A DNA stretch of 64,000 nt from Pseudoalteromonas sp. Scap06. Lineage in GTDB: Bacteria; Pseudomonadota; Gammaproteobacteria; Enterobacterales; Alteromonadaceae. A model generated the notes under the pieces. It was not told the origin of the DNA. It saw only the letters and a program-made list of their open reading frames with translations, and did no database searches. Of the stretch, positions 43,950 through 52,423 are shown piece by piece. A program made the translations under genes and the position numbers. The stretch covers positions 682,001 to 746,000 of the forward strand of contig NZ_CP041330.1 in the NCBI RefSeq assembly GCF_013394165.1. The letters run 5' to 3'. Position 1 is the first letter of the stretch, and the number at the start of each line of letters is the position of its first letter.

Positions 43950-44516
43950 ATGTCTGATAATCCACTTTTATCGCTTGGCGATAGTTATGAAGCACTAGTA
44001 AACAAGTTTAAAGTGCAATTGGCTGGTAAGTATCCTCAGCAACTAATAGCGCCCAATACTGTATTAGTGCAACAAGGCGATGTACAAGGTTATGGGTATT
44101 TAATTGTGGACGGAGTTTTAGGCGCTATTCATGATGACATAGACGGCGTGCAAAAGTGTAAAGAATTTTATTTTAAAGATGAATTTGCGTTGCTGTTTGC
44201 CAATTGGATGACCTCAACACCTGCGTTTTATCAATTAAAAGTGATTAACGAAGCCAATGTAATTAAAGTACCACTAACACTATTTGAGCAAGCACAGTAT
44301 CATCTGATTAAGCAGCAGCTTATTGCACAGCAACTTATTTTTAAAGAAGCCAAAGAGGCATTTTTATTACTTAATAGCCCCGAGCAGCGTTACTGCTATT
44401 TACTCAAACATAAACCTCATTGGTTGGCGCAGCTAAGCTTAAGCCAAGTGGCAATGTATATAGGCATTTCGGCTATTTCGTTGTCACGAATTCGTAAGCG
44501 ACTTAACTTAAGTTAA
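43950..44516 (+). CDS. Crp/Fnr-family transcriptional regulator
   Basis: A protein of 188 residues with an N-terminal cyclic-nucleotide-binding-like beta barrel (LIVDGVLGAIH, EFYFKDEFALLFANW) and a C-terminal helix-turn-helix (LSLSQVAMYIGISAISLSRIRKRL). The cAMP-contact signature of true Crp is not obvious, and no Fnr Cys cluster is present, so the effector is unknown. The pairing with the nitronate monooxygenase suggests that gene as one target. Confidence 0.82.
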   Translation: MSDNPLLSLGDSYEALVNKFKVQLAGKYPQQLIAPNTVLVQQGDVQGYGYLIVDGVLGAIHDDIDGVQKCKEFYFKDEFALLFANWMTSTPAFYQLKVINEANVIKVPLTLFEQAQYHLIKQQLIAQQLIFKEAKEAFLLLNSPEQRYCYLLKHKPHWLAQLSLSQVAMYIGISAISLSRIRKRLNLS

Positions 44517-44577
44517 GTGCTGTTTTCATAAAGCACTATACACTCCCCATTTTTAAGCCTTAATACTTTGGAGTGTT

Positions 44578-45093
44578 ATGTTTTTAATTGCCCAATCGTT
44601 AGTAGCAGCCGCTACTTTACTCGACTTAGCTTCATTTCAGTTTAAGTCCCGACGAATTATTTTAAGCTGTTTATTTACCTCAGTATTATTAACCTCTGCT
44701 CACTTTTTTATATTGGGCTATCACAGTGCTGGCTGCTTAATGTTTATTGCCGCGGTGCGTTATTTTTATTGTATTTACTTTAAGCATACTTGGGCTATGT
44801 TTGGGTTTATGGCTGTCAGCTGCTTAGCCGTTTATTTTACTTGGCAAGATTGGTTTAGCGCCTTTGCATTGGTGGCGACATTAATACAAACCATTGCTTC
44901 ATTTCAAAATCGAGATTTGCACTTAAGGTTATGTATGGTGGTGGGAACCTCTTTTTGGATAACACATAATATTTTCGCCGGCTCGCCAGTGGCAATAATC
45001 ATGGAAAGCCTATTTTTAAGTAGTAACTTACTGGGACTATACCGCTTTTATGTGGGTAAAAAATCGCTGAGCGAACCGCAAATTCAGCCCTAA
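44578..45093 (+). CDS. YgjV-family inner membrane protein
   Basis: A protein of 171 residues, mainly hydrophobic with about six short helices, matching the YgjV family: LASFQFKSRRIIL near 20, FIAAVRYFYCIYFKH near 55 and IASFQNRDLHLRLCMVVGTSFWITHNIFAGSP near 105-136. The function is unknown. Single gene, convergent to the Nudix gene with a 4-bp gap. Confidence 0.75.
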   Translation: MFLIAQSLVAAATLLDLASFQFKSRRIILSCLFTSVLLTSAHFFILGYHSAGCLMFIAAVRYFYCIYFKHTWAMFGFMAVSCLAVYFTWQDWFSAFALVATLIQTIASFQNRDLHLRLCMVVGTSFWITHNIFAGSPVAIIMESLFLSSNLLGLYRFYVGKKSLSEPQIQP

Positions 45094-45097
45094 ACAC

Positions 45098-45616
45098 CTA
45101 GGTAAAAAACTGTGCAGCAATAGCTTTTAGCAGGTAAGTTTCGCGAATAATCGATAGCCCTTGCTTGTCACTGTTTGCAAGTGTGCGTTCGTTATGAGCT
45201 ATCGCTTGAAAGATATCAACCCATTTAGCCTGCATGCCATTTTGTTTTTCGTAGTGTTCAAGCTGTGCTTGGCCTAGTTGCTCATCAATTTGGCAGAGGT
45301 AGCAGTATGATTTTATATGAATAATATCAAAGTCATCTTTGTGCCAAGGGCGGTACTCTTCGTAAAGCCCAAACTCGCTACATATTTTTATATTTTGTGC
45401 GCCAGTTTCTTCACTTAGTTCTCTGATCAACCCTTGTTCAATGCTTTCATGCGGGTCAATTCCACCGCCAGGTAAGCTAAAGTCGTCATAGCGCTGAGTA
45501 TACATAAGTAAAATGTGTTGTTGCTTAAATGCAATAGCGCGAGCGGTTGGGCGAGAAAATTGACGACCTTGCTCAATATTGATTGAGGGATGAATGTAGG
45601 TTTTTAATAAGCGCAT
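45098..45616 (-). CDS. Nudix hydrolase
   Basis: A protein of 172 residues with a complete Nudix box, GGGIDPHESIEQGLIRELSEETGA (GX5EX7REUXEEXGU), near residues 49-72. The preceding ILLMYTQRYDDFSLPGGG is the usual entry strand. It hydrolyses a nucleoside diphosphate linked to some moiety, not identifiable here. Single gene. Confidence 0.88.
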   Translation of the reverse strand: MRLLKTYIHPSINIEQGRQFSRPTARAIAFKQQHILLMYTQRYDDFSLPGGGIDPHESIEQGLIRELSEETGAQNIKICSEFGLYEEYRPWHKDDFDIIHIKSYCYLCQIDEQLGQAQLEHYEKQNGMQAKWVDIFQAIAHNERTLANSDKQGLSIIRETYLLKAIAAQFFT

Positions 45617-45841
45617 AACAACTCCTGTAATAAAAATAAATTATATCAGTTAGTTATATTAATTGCTTTAATAGAGATTTAATAAGCCGCATAAAATAGC
45701 GCTATTTCAGCGCCTATACAGCTACTTATGATTAAACTATTGAATTAAAAATAAAACAGCCGCACTTTGTACCTTAATTATGTATATCTTTCATTTACTT
45801 TAAAGGGCAAGTAGAATAGTGAAAAAGCACAGGGATTATTC

Positions 45842-47182
45842 ATGTTAAATATACTTTTAGTCGATGACGACATCGAATTCAGCGATGTTATTTGCCATAT
45901 TGTTGAGTTTCTTGGCCACAACATTAATACAGCAACCAGTTTAAAAGAAGCACATCAGTGGTTTGAAAATAATACTTTCGATCACGTGCTGCTCGATTTT
46001 ATGTTACCTGATGGCAGTGGCTTGCATTTATTAGATCATTTAAAAATGATTGGTCAATCGCCTAAAGTCACCCTTATTTCTGGTCACCCTTCGGTTAAAG
46101 GTATTTTAGCTGAGATGTGTGAGCCTAATGTGTCGCATCTATTAAAGCCGCTGCAACGTGAAGATTTAGAATTAGTATTAAACGGCCCGAAAAAAACGGT
46201 TAAAAAAGCGAAAAGTGCCGCCATTACACACCATTTTGACACGCTTATTGGCGAGTCTGCGCCCATGCAACAGCTTTATACCATGATAGAGCGCGTAGCT
46301 AAAACTAATGCTAACGTTATGCTTATGGGTGAAAGCGGAGCAGGTAAAGAGGTGGTAGCGCAAGCTATTCATAATGCCAGTAAATGCGAAGGTCCACTGG
46401 TGGCGAGTAACTGTGGTGCGCTTTCAAAAGAACTTATTGGTAGTGAATTATTTGGTCACGAAAAAGGTGCATTTACCGGTGCTATTGCCCGTAAAGAAGG
46501 CGTGTTTGAACAAGCCGATGGCGGAACGTTATTTCTTGATGAAGTCACTGAAATGCCGATTGATATGCAGCCTAATTTATTGCGTGTACTTGAAACTAAA
46601 AAAGTAACACGGGTTGGTGGTAATCGTGAGTTACCAGTAAATTGCCGTGTTATTTCAGCGACTAACCGCTCTCTTACCGATTTAGCGCAGAATAATATTT
46701 TACGTGAAGATATTTACTTTAGACTCGCTGTTTTTCCAATTGATATACCGACACTTCGAGAGCGAAAAGAAGATATTCCATTACTCGCAAAAGCATTTTT
46801 AGGGCAGTTGAACGATGAAAATGGTACAGCGTTTGCGTGGACTAATGAACAACTTAAAGAGCTACAAACATACGACTGGCCAGGTAACGTACGTGAACTT
46901 CGCCATGCTATTCATCGCGCTTTTATTATGAGCGATCCGCAAACTAGCACAATTACATTACCTGACAACTTAGAGTCACCTTTTTCAAGGGTTAATACTC
47001 AATCTGAGGACAAACAGGTATCAGCAGGGCAAACAATTGAAGAAGTTGAAAAAGAACTTATTCATGCCACGCTCGATAAGGTACAAGGTAATAAAACTTT
47101 AGCAGCACAAATGCTGGGTATTAGTACTAAAACCTTATATAACCGTTTAAATGCTTATGGTGGTATTGGCGAGTATAAATAA
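45842..47182 (+). CDS. NtrC-type sigma-54-dependent response regulator
   Basis: A protein of 446 residues. Receiver domain (1-115) with DDD at 8-10 and phospho-acceptor Asp52 (LLDFMLPDGSG). AAA+ domain with Walker A GESGAGKE, the sigma-54 contact loop GAFTGA and Walker B GGTLFLDEV. C-terminal Fis-type HTH (KTLAAQMLGISTKTLYNRL). When phosphorylated it should open sigma-54 promoters. It heads a five-gene signalling cluster and is probably fed by one of the two downstream kinases. Confidence 0.93.
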   Translation: MLNILLVDDDIEFSDVICHIVEFLGHNINTATSLKEAHQWFENNTFDHVLLDFMLPDGSGLHLLDHLKMIGQSPKVTLISGHPSVKGILAEMCEPNVSHLLKPLQREDLELVLNGPKKTVKKAKSAAITHHFDTLIGESAPMQQLYTMIERVAKTNANVMLMGESGAGKEVVAQAIHNASKCEGPLVASNCGALSKELIGSELFGHEKGAFTGAIARKEGVFEQADGGTLFLDEVTEMPIDMQPNLLRVLETKKVTRVGGNRELPVNCRVISATNRSLTDLAQNNILREDIYFRLAVFPIDIPTLRERKEDIPLLAKAFLGQLNDENGTAFAWTNEQLKELQTYDWPGNVRELRHAIHRAFIMSDPQTSTITLPDNLESPFSRVNTQSEDKQVSAGQTIEEVEKELIHATLDKVQGNKTLAAQMLGISTKTLYNRLNAYGGIGEYK

Positions 47183-47221
47183 CCAGTATGCAAATTTAAT
47201 AACAACAAAACGAGGATTTTG

Positions 47222-47431
47222 ATGGCATCGTCAGAAAAAACAAAACCTTTGAATGAGCTGGTACACGACGCACGTGCGCCACTAAATCGTATTTCGATGA
47301 ATGCTGAACTAATTAAGCTAGTACTTGAAAACGATATGCCAAAAGATAAAGCACTCGCTGCACTGGATAAAATAATTGCTAATTGCCAAGCGTGCAGTGA
47401 CAGTTTGCAGCTTATTTCAGAATCGAAGTAA
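47222..47431 (+). CDS. Lone H-box/DHp-like mini-protein
   Basis: A protein of 69 residues from ATG 47222 (GAGG six bases upstream). The segment NELVHDARAPLNRISMNAELIKLVL reads like the first helix of a histidine-kinase dimerisation domain (H-box: His, then Asp/Glu-xR-xPLN), and the rest forms a second helix. There is no ATP-binding domain. It lies between an NtrC-type regulator and a CHASE3 kinase, so it may act as a phosphotransfer or dimerisation partner. It could also be a remnant of a kinase, but the ribosome site and intact frame argue for expression. Confidence 0.6.
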   Translation: MASSEKTKPLNELVHDARAPLNRISMNAELIKLVLENDMPKDKALAALDKIIANCQACSDSLQLISESK

Positions 47432-47454
47432 CCCTAATTAATTCAGGACGATAA

Positions 47455-48939
47455 ATGATTAAACGCAAACAGCAAGGCAAGGCAAATGTAGTATGGGCGT
47501 TATTTATATCTATAGTGCTGTGTATTATTGTTGGTAATGCTTTTTTAGCCATTAATACCATACAAGGCCTAACGCGTACTCAACAAAGTTTAGATAACAC
47601 TAATATGCTAAGTACGGCGATAGAGCAATTGCACCTTTCGGTGGTGCAAGCTGAGTCGGGGCAGCGTGGGTATTTATTAACTCAAACGGATGATTATTTA
47701 GTGCCTTACTACGATGCCGTCGCACAAATAAAGTCTCAAACGAACCATGTGAGCGCCTTACATTCTGAAATTGACGGGCAAGCTGAGCGTATTGCACAGC
47801 TGTTACTATTGGTTGAAGCTAAAATAGATGAGCTTAAAATAACGGTTAAATTAGCATTAAACGATAAGGAAAAGCGTGCACTTCTGAGGCTCAATACACA
47901 TGAAGGGCGTGACCTGTATAGAGAGATCCGTGCATTGGTTAGTGATATTCAAGAGCGTGAGTTGCTCTTTAAAATCAGCCACTTCTCTAAATTAGAACAA
48001 ATTAAGAAAGAAGCTAAAATCACTTTTGGTATAACAGCAGTTACCAGTGCATTGTTGATTTTGGGTATGTTTTTATTAGCTAGGCTTAATTTAAAAAATG
48101 CGGCCGAGTATCGTGCCGAGCTTGAAATGCAAAATGAAACTTTAGCCAGTAAAGTGAGTGAACGTACTCAAGAGCTTACCTTGTATTCTGATGAATTGAG
48201 TCGTAGTAACCGAGAGTTAGAAGAGTTTGCTTTTGTTGCCAGTCATGACTTGCAAGAGCCGCTAAGGAAAATTCAAGCATTTAGTGATCGGCTTGAAAGC
48301 ATGTTTAAAGACGAGTTGGGCGAAAAAGGCGCTGATTATATTGCCCGCATGAAAAATGCAGCGCAAAGAATGTCTAACTTAATTAATGATTTATTAGAGT
48401 TCTCTCGAGTAACGACCCGAGGTAAAGATTTTACTGATACCGATTTAAACAGTATTCTGAATGATATAAAAGGTGATTTAGAAATAGCGATTATTGAGTG
48501 TAATGCACAGGTTGTTACGGTTGAGATGCCCATTATTCAGGCTGATCCAAGTCAAATGCATCAGCTGTTTTTAAACTTAATTTCAAATGCAGTGAAGTTC
48601 AGAGCGCCTAACGTGGACCCAGTTGTTAATGTTGACTTTGAACGGGTATGTGAGTTTAGTGAAGATCATAACAGTGAGATATGCTGGCACGTTATTACCG
48701 TAAAAGATAATGGGATCGGCTTCTCTGATGAGTACGCGGATAAAATATTTGTACCATTTCAACGTTTGCATGGCCGTTCAGAATATAAAGGAACGGGTAT
48801 TGGTTTATCTGTATGTCGTCGAATCGTAGAGCGACATGGCGGCTCTATTGCTGCGATAAGCTCCCTAGGTGAAGGGGCAACTTTCATTATTAAATTACCT
48901 GTGAATGCAGAGTTATTCACACTACAAGGAGAGGCATAA
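47455..48939 (+). CDS. CHASE3-domain sensor histidine kinase
   Basis: A membrane kinase of 494 residues: TM1 (about 12-32), a periplasmic CHASE3 domain (about 38-175, AESGQRGYLLTQTDDYL), TM2 (about 188-207), a coiled coil (about 215-262), HisKA with phospho-His in FAFVASHDLQEPLRKI near 262, and HATPase with N box NLISNAVKFR, DNGIGF and GTGIGLSV. The H-box type (SHDLQEPL) is that of kinases often paired with Rcp1-like receivers, and such a receiver follows 1 bp after its stop. Confidence 0.93.
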   Translation: MIKRKQQGKANVVWALFISIVLCIIVGNAFLAINTIQGLTRTQQSLDNTNMLSTAIEQLHLSVVQAESGQRGYLLTQTDDYLVPYYDAVAQIKSQTNHVSALHSEIDGQAERIAQLLLLVEAKIDELKITVKLALNDKEKRALLRLNTHEGRDLYREIRALVSDIQERELLFKISHFSKLEQIKKEAKITFGITAVTSALLILGMFLLARLNLKNAAEYRAELEMQNETLASKVSERTQELTLYSDELSRSNRELEEFAFVASHDLQEPLRKIQAFSDRLESMFKDELGEKGADYIARMKNAAQRMSNLINDLLEFSRVTTRGKDFTDTDLNSILNDIKGDLEIAIIECNAQVVTVEMPIIQADPSQMHQLFLNLISNAVKFRAPNVDPVVNVDFERVCEFSEDHNSEICWHVITVKDNGIGFSDEYADKIFVPFQRLHGRSEYKGTGIGLSVCRRIVERHGGSIAAISSLGEGATFIIKLPVNAELFTLQGEA

Positions 48940-48940
48940 T

Positions 48941-49402
48941 ATGCCACTAACAAACGTAAAACCGATTACCATTTTGATGGCAGACGATGATGAAGATGAT
49001 CGTTTATTAACCCAAGATGCGCTTGCTGAAAGTCGCGTTTTAAATGAATTACATTTTGTTGAAGACGGTGTTGAACTCTTGGAGTATTTAGAGCGCAAAG
49101 GCAAGTTTGTAGATAAAAGCATCTCGCCAAGACCAGGCTTAATTTTACTTGATTTAAACATGCCGAGAATGGATGGTCGTGAAGCGCTTGAAGCTATTAA
49201 GGCAAATCCAAACCTAAAAGGCATTCCAGTGGTAATTTTAACCACATCTAAGCAAGAAGAAGACATGGTTAAAGGTTATAACCTAGGCGCTGCGTCTTAC
49301 ATAACTAAGCCGGTTACGTTTGACGGGTTAGTTGAGTTGATGAAAACGCTGGGTAAATACTGGGTTGAGTTTGTAGAGCTACCAAGCACGTTTAACGATT
49401 AA
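48941..49402 (+). CDS. Stand-alone response regulator (Rcp1-like receiver)
   Basis: A receiver-only protein of 153 residues from ATG 48941, with AAGGAGAGG upstream (a frame extension to 48905 inside the kinase gene is not needed). Acidic pocket ADDDEDDR, phospho-acceptor Asp in LILLDLNMPRMDG, Thr in VVILTTSKQ and Lys in YITKPVTFDG. The spacing with a ~10-residue insertion before the Asp is typical of Rcp1-type receivers. With no output domain it probably relays phosphate between the CHASE3 kinase and the next hybrid kinase. Confidence 0.92.
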   Translation: MPLTNVKPITILMADDDEDDRLLTQDALAESRVLNELHFVEDGVELLEYLERKGKFVDKSISPRPGLILLDLNMPRMDGREALEAIKANPNLKGIPVVILTTSKQEEDMVKGYNLGAASYITKPVTFDGLVELMKTLGKYWVEFVELPSTFND

Positions 49403-49427
49403 GCATATTATTAAAACAGGAGACGCT

Positions 49428-51389
49428 ATGTTAGCAAAGGCAACGAAACTGCTATTGGTTGAAGACGATGAAGATGATTACATTTTAACTCGTGACTATT
49501 TAGAGCAGCTCAGTTCCCATGTGTTTGACATAGACTGGATAAGCTCTCCTGAGCAGGCGGTGGAAGTGTTGAGTAAAAATCAACATGATATCTGCTTGCT
49601 TGATTATCGCTTAGGGGCATCTGATGGCTTGAGTGTTTTAAAACAAGCGCTTAAAAATGGTTTTTGTGGGCCTATTATTATGCTTACAGGGCAATCAAAC
49701 GATGCCCTCGATTCAGCTGCGCTTGATGCCGGAGCGGTTGATTACTTAGTTAAAAACGAAATGAGTGGTAGCCGGTTTGCTCGCTCTATTCGCTACGCAT
49801 TAGCGCGCCGTGATGTAGAAGATGAGCGAGTGGAACGCTTAAAAGCCGAGGCTGAAAACCGTTCAAAAGATCGCTTTTTAGCACATTTAAGCCACGAATT
49901 ACGAACACCGCTATCTTCTATTTTAGGTTATACAGAGTTGTTGATGCTCAGTGACTTTAACAAGCAGGCTGAAAACGAGCTCGGTGTGATTTATCGTAAT
50001 GGTAAGCATTTATTAAGCTTACTGAATGACGTTTTAGATTTATCTAAAATTGCTGTCGATAAACTCGAACTGAGTTTAGGGGAGGTTAACCTTGATAGCT
50101 TAATGGCCGACGTATTTACCTTAATGCGTGTATCGGCGCTCGATAAAGGCTTATCACTAAAATTTGAATCACTGGAGCCTTTACCATTAGTCATTCGTGT
50201 AGATGCGACTCGAGTTCGACAAATACTCATTAACCTGATCAATAACGCGATTAAATTTACCGAGCAAGGTGAAATTGTGGTTAATGCGTGGACTGACATG
50301 GTTGATGAGCGTGAAATGTTATTTTTTAGTATTAAAGACTCAGGCTTAGGTATTGCTCCTGAAAAACAAGCCCTTATCTTTAAGCCTTTTGAGCAAATAG
50401 CTGATGTAGAGTCGCGCTCAGTAGGTGGTGCAGGTTTGGGCTTGGCTATTTGTTCTGAACTACTTAGTCGTATGCAGGGGGATATTTCATTAGACTCCCA
50501 TGTAGGTAAAGGATCAACGTTTACCATTTCCCTGTACCCTGGTGATATCAGGCAGGTAGAGCGTAATTTATTAAAGCTGGATTTAACCCCCAATATGCAG
50601 CAAAAAGTAGCGCCCTGCCAGGTGAGTGGTAAGGTGTTGGTGGTTGATGATTTACGCGATTTACGCGTGTTAGTTGGTCACTTAATCGGTTCAGCAGGCG
50701 CTGCGGTCGATTATGCTGATAATGGTAAGCAAGCACTTGAAAAAGTAAAAAAACAGCTAGCAGACGGGCACACTACCTACGATATTATATTTTTAGATAT
50801 CCATATGCCGGTAATGGGCGGAAAAGAAGCTGCTATTGAGCTTAGAAAGCTAGGATTTAAAGGCGCAATCATAGCCTTAACTGCAGCAACTATGAAAGGC
50901 ATTCATAACGAACTCAATGCGTTAGGGTTTGACGATATGATTGCCAAACCTGTAGATTCCCACTTGCTTTATCAATGCTTAGAGTTAAGGCTCGGGCAAA
51001 AAGAACAGCCTACTTCATCTATTCAGCCAATGCCTAAACCGAGTAGAGATAAGAAGTGCTTTTTATTAGTAGAAGATGATGCTGATGCCGCACAAATTAC
51101 CCAGCTATTACTAGAAAGCTTGGATGTGGATACCGATATAGCAGCAAGTGTTAAAGACTGTAAGGCAGTACTAGAGCATAATAGTAATTACGATAAAGTA
51201 TTACTTGATATGCATTTGCCAGATGGTACCGGTTTAGAGCTGGCTGGGTTTATTAAACAGCATTACCCTAATATTAAGCGCGTTATTATTAGTGGTATGG
51301 AGCCCGATGCTGTGCATATCAGGCAACTAGAAATAGAGCAGGTATTGTTAAAACCAATAAATTTATCATTACTCAATCAGCTTGTTTAA
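49428..51389 (+). CDS. Hybrid histidine kinase, REC-HisKA-HATPase-REC-REC
   Basis: A soluble protein of 653 residues with no membrane segment. Receiver 1 (about 5-125, DICLLDYRLGASDG), HisKA (FLAHLSHELRTPLSSILGY near 150), HATPase (NLINNAIKF; GGAGLGLAI), receiver 2 (about 400-515, DIIFLDIHMPVMGG) and receiver 3 (about 540-653, KVLLDMHLPDGTG). The N-terminal receiver can accept phosphate from an upstream kinase, so this is a likely integrator of the cluster. It has no DNA-binding output of its own. Confidence 0.93.
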   Translation: MLAKATKLLLVEDDEDDYILTRDYLEQLSSHVFDIDWISSPEQAVEVLSKNQHDICLLDYRLGASDGLSVLKQALKNGFCGPIIMLTGQSNDALDSAALDAGAVDYLVKNEMSGSRFARSIRYALARRDVEDERVERLKAEAENRSKDRFLAHLSHELRTPLSSILGYTELLMLSDFNKQAENELGVIYRNGKHLLSLLNDVLDLSKIAVDKLELSLGEVNLDSLMADVFTLMRVSALDKGLSLKFESLEPLPLVIRVDATRVRQILINLINNAIKFTEQGEIVVNAWTDMVDEREMLFFSIKDSGLGIAPEKQALIFKPFEQIADVESRSVGGAGLGLAICSELLSRMQGDISLDSHVGKGSTFTISLYPGDIRQVERNLLKLDLTPNMQQKVAPCQVSGKVLVVDDLRDLRVLVGHLIGSAGAAVDYADNGKQALEKVKKQLADGHTTYDIIFLDIHMPVMGGKEAAIELRKLGFKGAIIALTAATMKGIHNELNALGFDDMIAKPVDSHLLYQCLELRLGQKEQPTSSIQPMPKPSRDKKCFLLVEDDADAAQITQLLLESLDVDTDIAASVKDCKAVLEHNSNYDKVLLDMHLPDGTGLELAGFIKQHYPNIKRVIISGMEPDAVHIRQLEIEQVLLKPINLSLLNQLV

Positions 51390-51401
51390 CAGCCTATTAG
51401 C

Positions 51402-52412
51402 TTACCTAGATGTTAAAGGTTTAACCACAGATTGGCGTATAACTAACTCGGGCTCAAATAACGTTTGAATAGGGTGTACGCTTTTTTGATAAACATGACT
51501 AAGTACCCACTGCGCTGCCACTTTACCCATCTCATCGATAGGATAGTTTATAGTGCTCAACGGAGGGTAAACGTGACGGGTAAAAAACACGTTATCGTAG
51601 CCAATAATTGAAAGCTGCGAAGGTAGTTGTATACCATGCTCTCTGGCACTCACCATGGCACCAGTGGCCATTTCGTCATTGGCACACACCAAGGCGGTAA
51701 AGGCGGGGTTATTTTTATAAAGTGTAGCAAAGCCTTCATAGCCACTTTCTTCTACAAAGTCACCTTCAAATAAATTGTTTTCATCAAATTTAATGGCGAA
51801 TTCAGCAAGCGCTTGTTTATGCCCATTTAAGCGTTCCTGAGCATCTTTTTTCCATAGTGGACCGCTAATATAGGCAATGTCTTTATGGCCCGATTCAATA
51901 ATGTATTTAGTGGCTAAATAGCCACCTTTAGTATTATCAAGAATAATACAGCGGTCGGCGAGCTCTTCAATATAGCGGTTTAGCAAAACAAACGGGGTTT
52001 TGCCTTTACTGAGTTTTATTAAGTATTCATCACTAATAGCTTCAACATGCAAAATAAGTGCGTCGCAATTGCGGCTAATTAAAAATTCGATGCCTTGTTG
52101 CTCTCGCTCTGCGTCACTGTGGCCTGCGGTAATAATAACGTGTTTACCTTGGTTTCTTAGGGTGTTCTCTATACCGCTCATCATCGGCCCATAAAATGGA
52201 CCCTTAAGCTCTGAAACTAACAAGCCCGCGCTATTAGAGCAATTAGAAGCCAGTGATTGCGCAATAGAGTTAGGGCGGTAGCCCAGCTCTTCCATGGCTA
52301 AGGTGACTTTTTTTCTGGTTGCATCACTTACGTTTGCATTGTTGTTCATTACTCTTGAAACAGTGGCAAGTGACACCCCTGCAAGCTTTGACACTTCATA
52401 AATGGTGGCCAT
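51402..52412 (-). CDS. LacI-family transcriptional repressor of the beta-glucan locus
   Basis: A protein of 336 residues: N-terminal HTH and hinge (ATIYEVSKLAGVSLATVSRVMNNNANVS then YRPNSIAQSLAS) followed by a periplasmic-binding-protein-like effector domain. Gene order on the minus strand is GH1, symporter, repressor, so it is probably autoregulated from the shared promoter. Two identical palindromes TGTAAGCGCTTACA in the divergent region are of the LacI/GalR type and are the likely targets. The effector is probably a beta-glucoside or glucose. Confidence 0.92.
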   Translation of the reverse strand: MATIYEVSKLAGVSLATVSRVMNNNANVSDATRKKVTLAMEELGYRPNSIAQSLASNCSNSAGLLVSELKGPFYGPMMSGIENTLRNQGKHVIITAGHSDAEREQQGIEFLISRNCDALILHVEAISDEYLIKLSKGKTPFVLLNRYIEELADRCIILDNTKGGYLATKYIIESGHKDIAYISGPLWKKDAQERLNGHKQALAEFAIKFDENNLFEGDFVEESGYEGFATLYKNNPAFTALVCANDEMATGAMVSAREHGIQLPSQLSIIGYDNVFFTRHVYPPLSTINYPIDEMGKVAAQWVLSHVYQKSVHPIQTLFEPELVIRQSVVKPLTSR

Positions 52413-52423
52413 ACTATTCCTTG

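Noticed and set aside
49991..50593. 200-codon minus-strand open frame
   Set aside because: Antisense shadow of the hybrid kinase gene, Ser/Arg-rich low-complexity product with no family resemblance.
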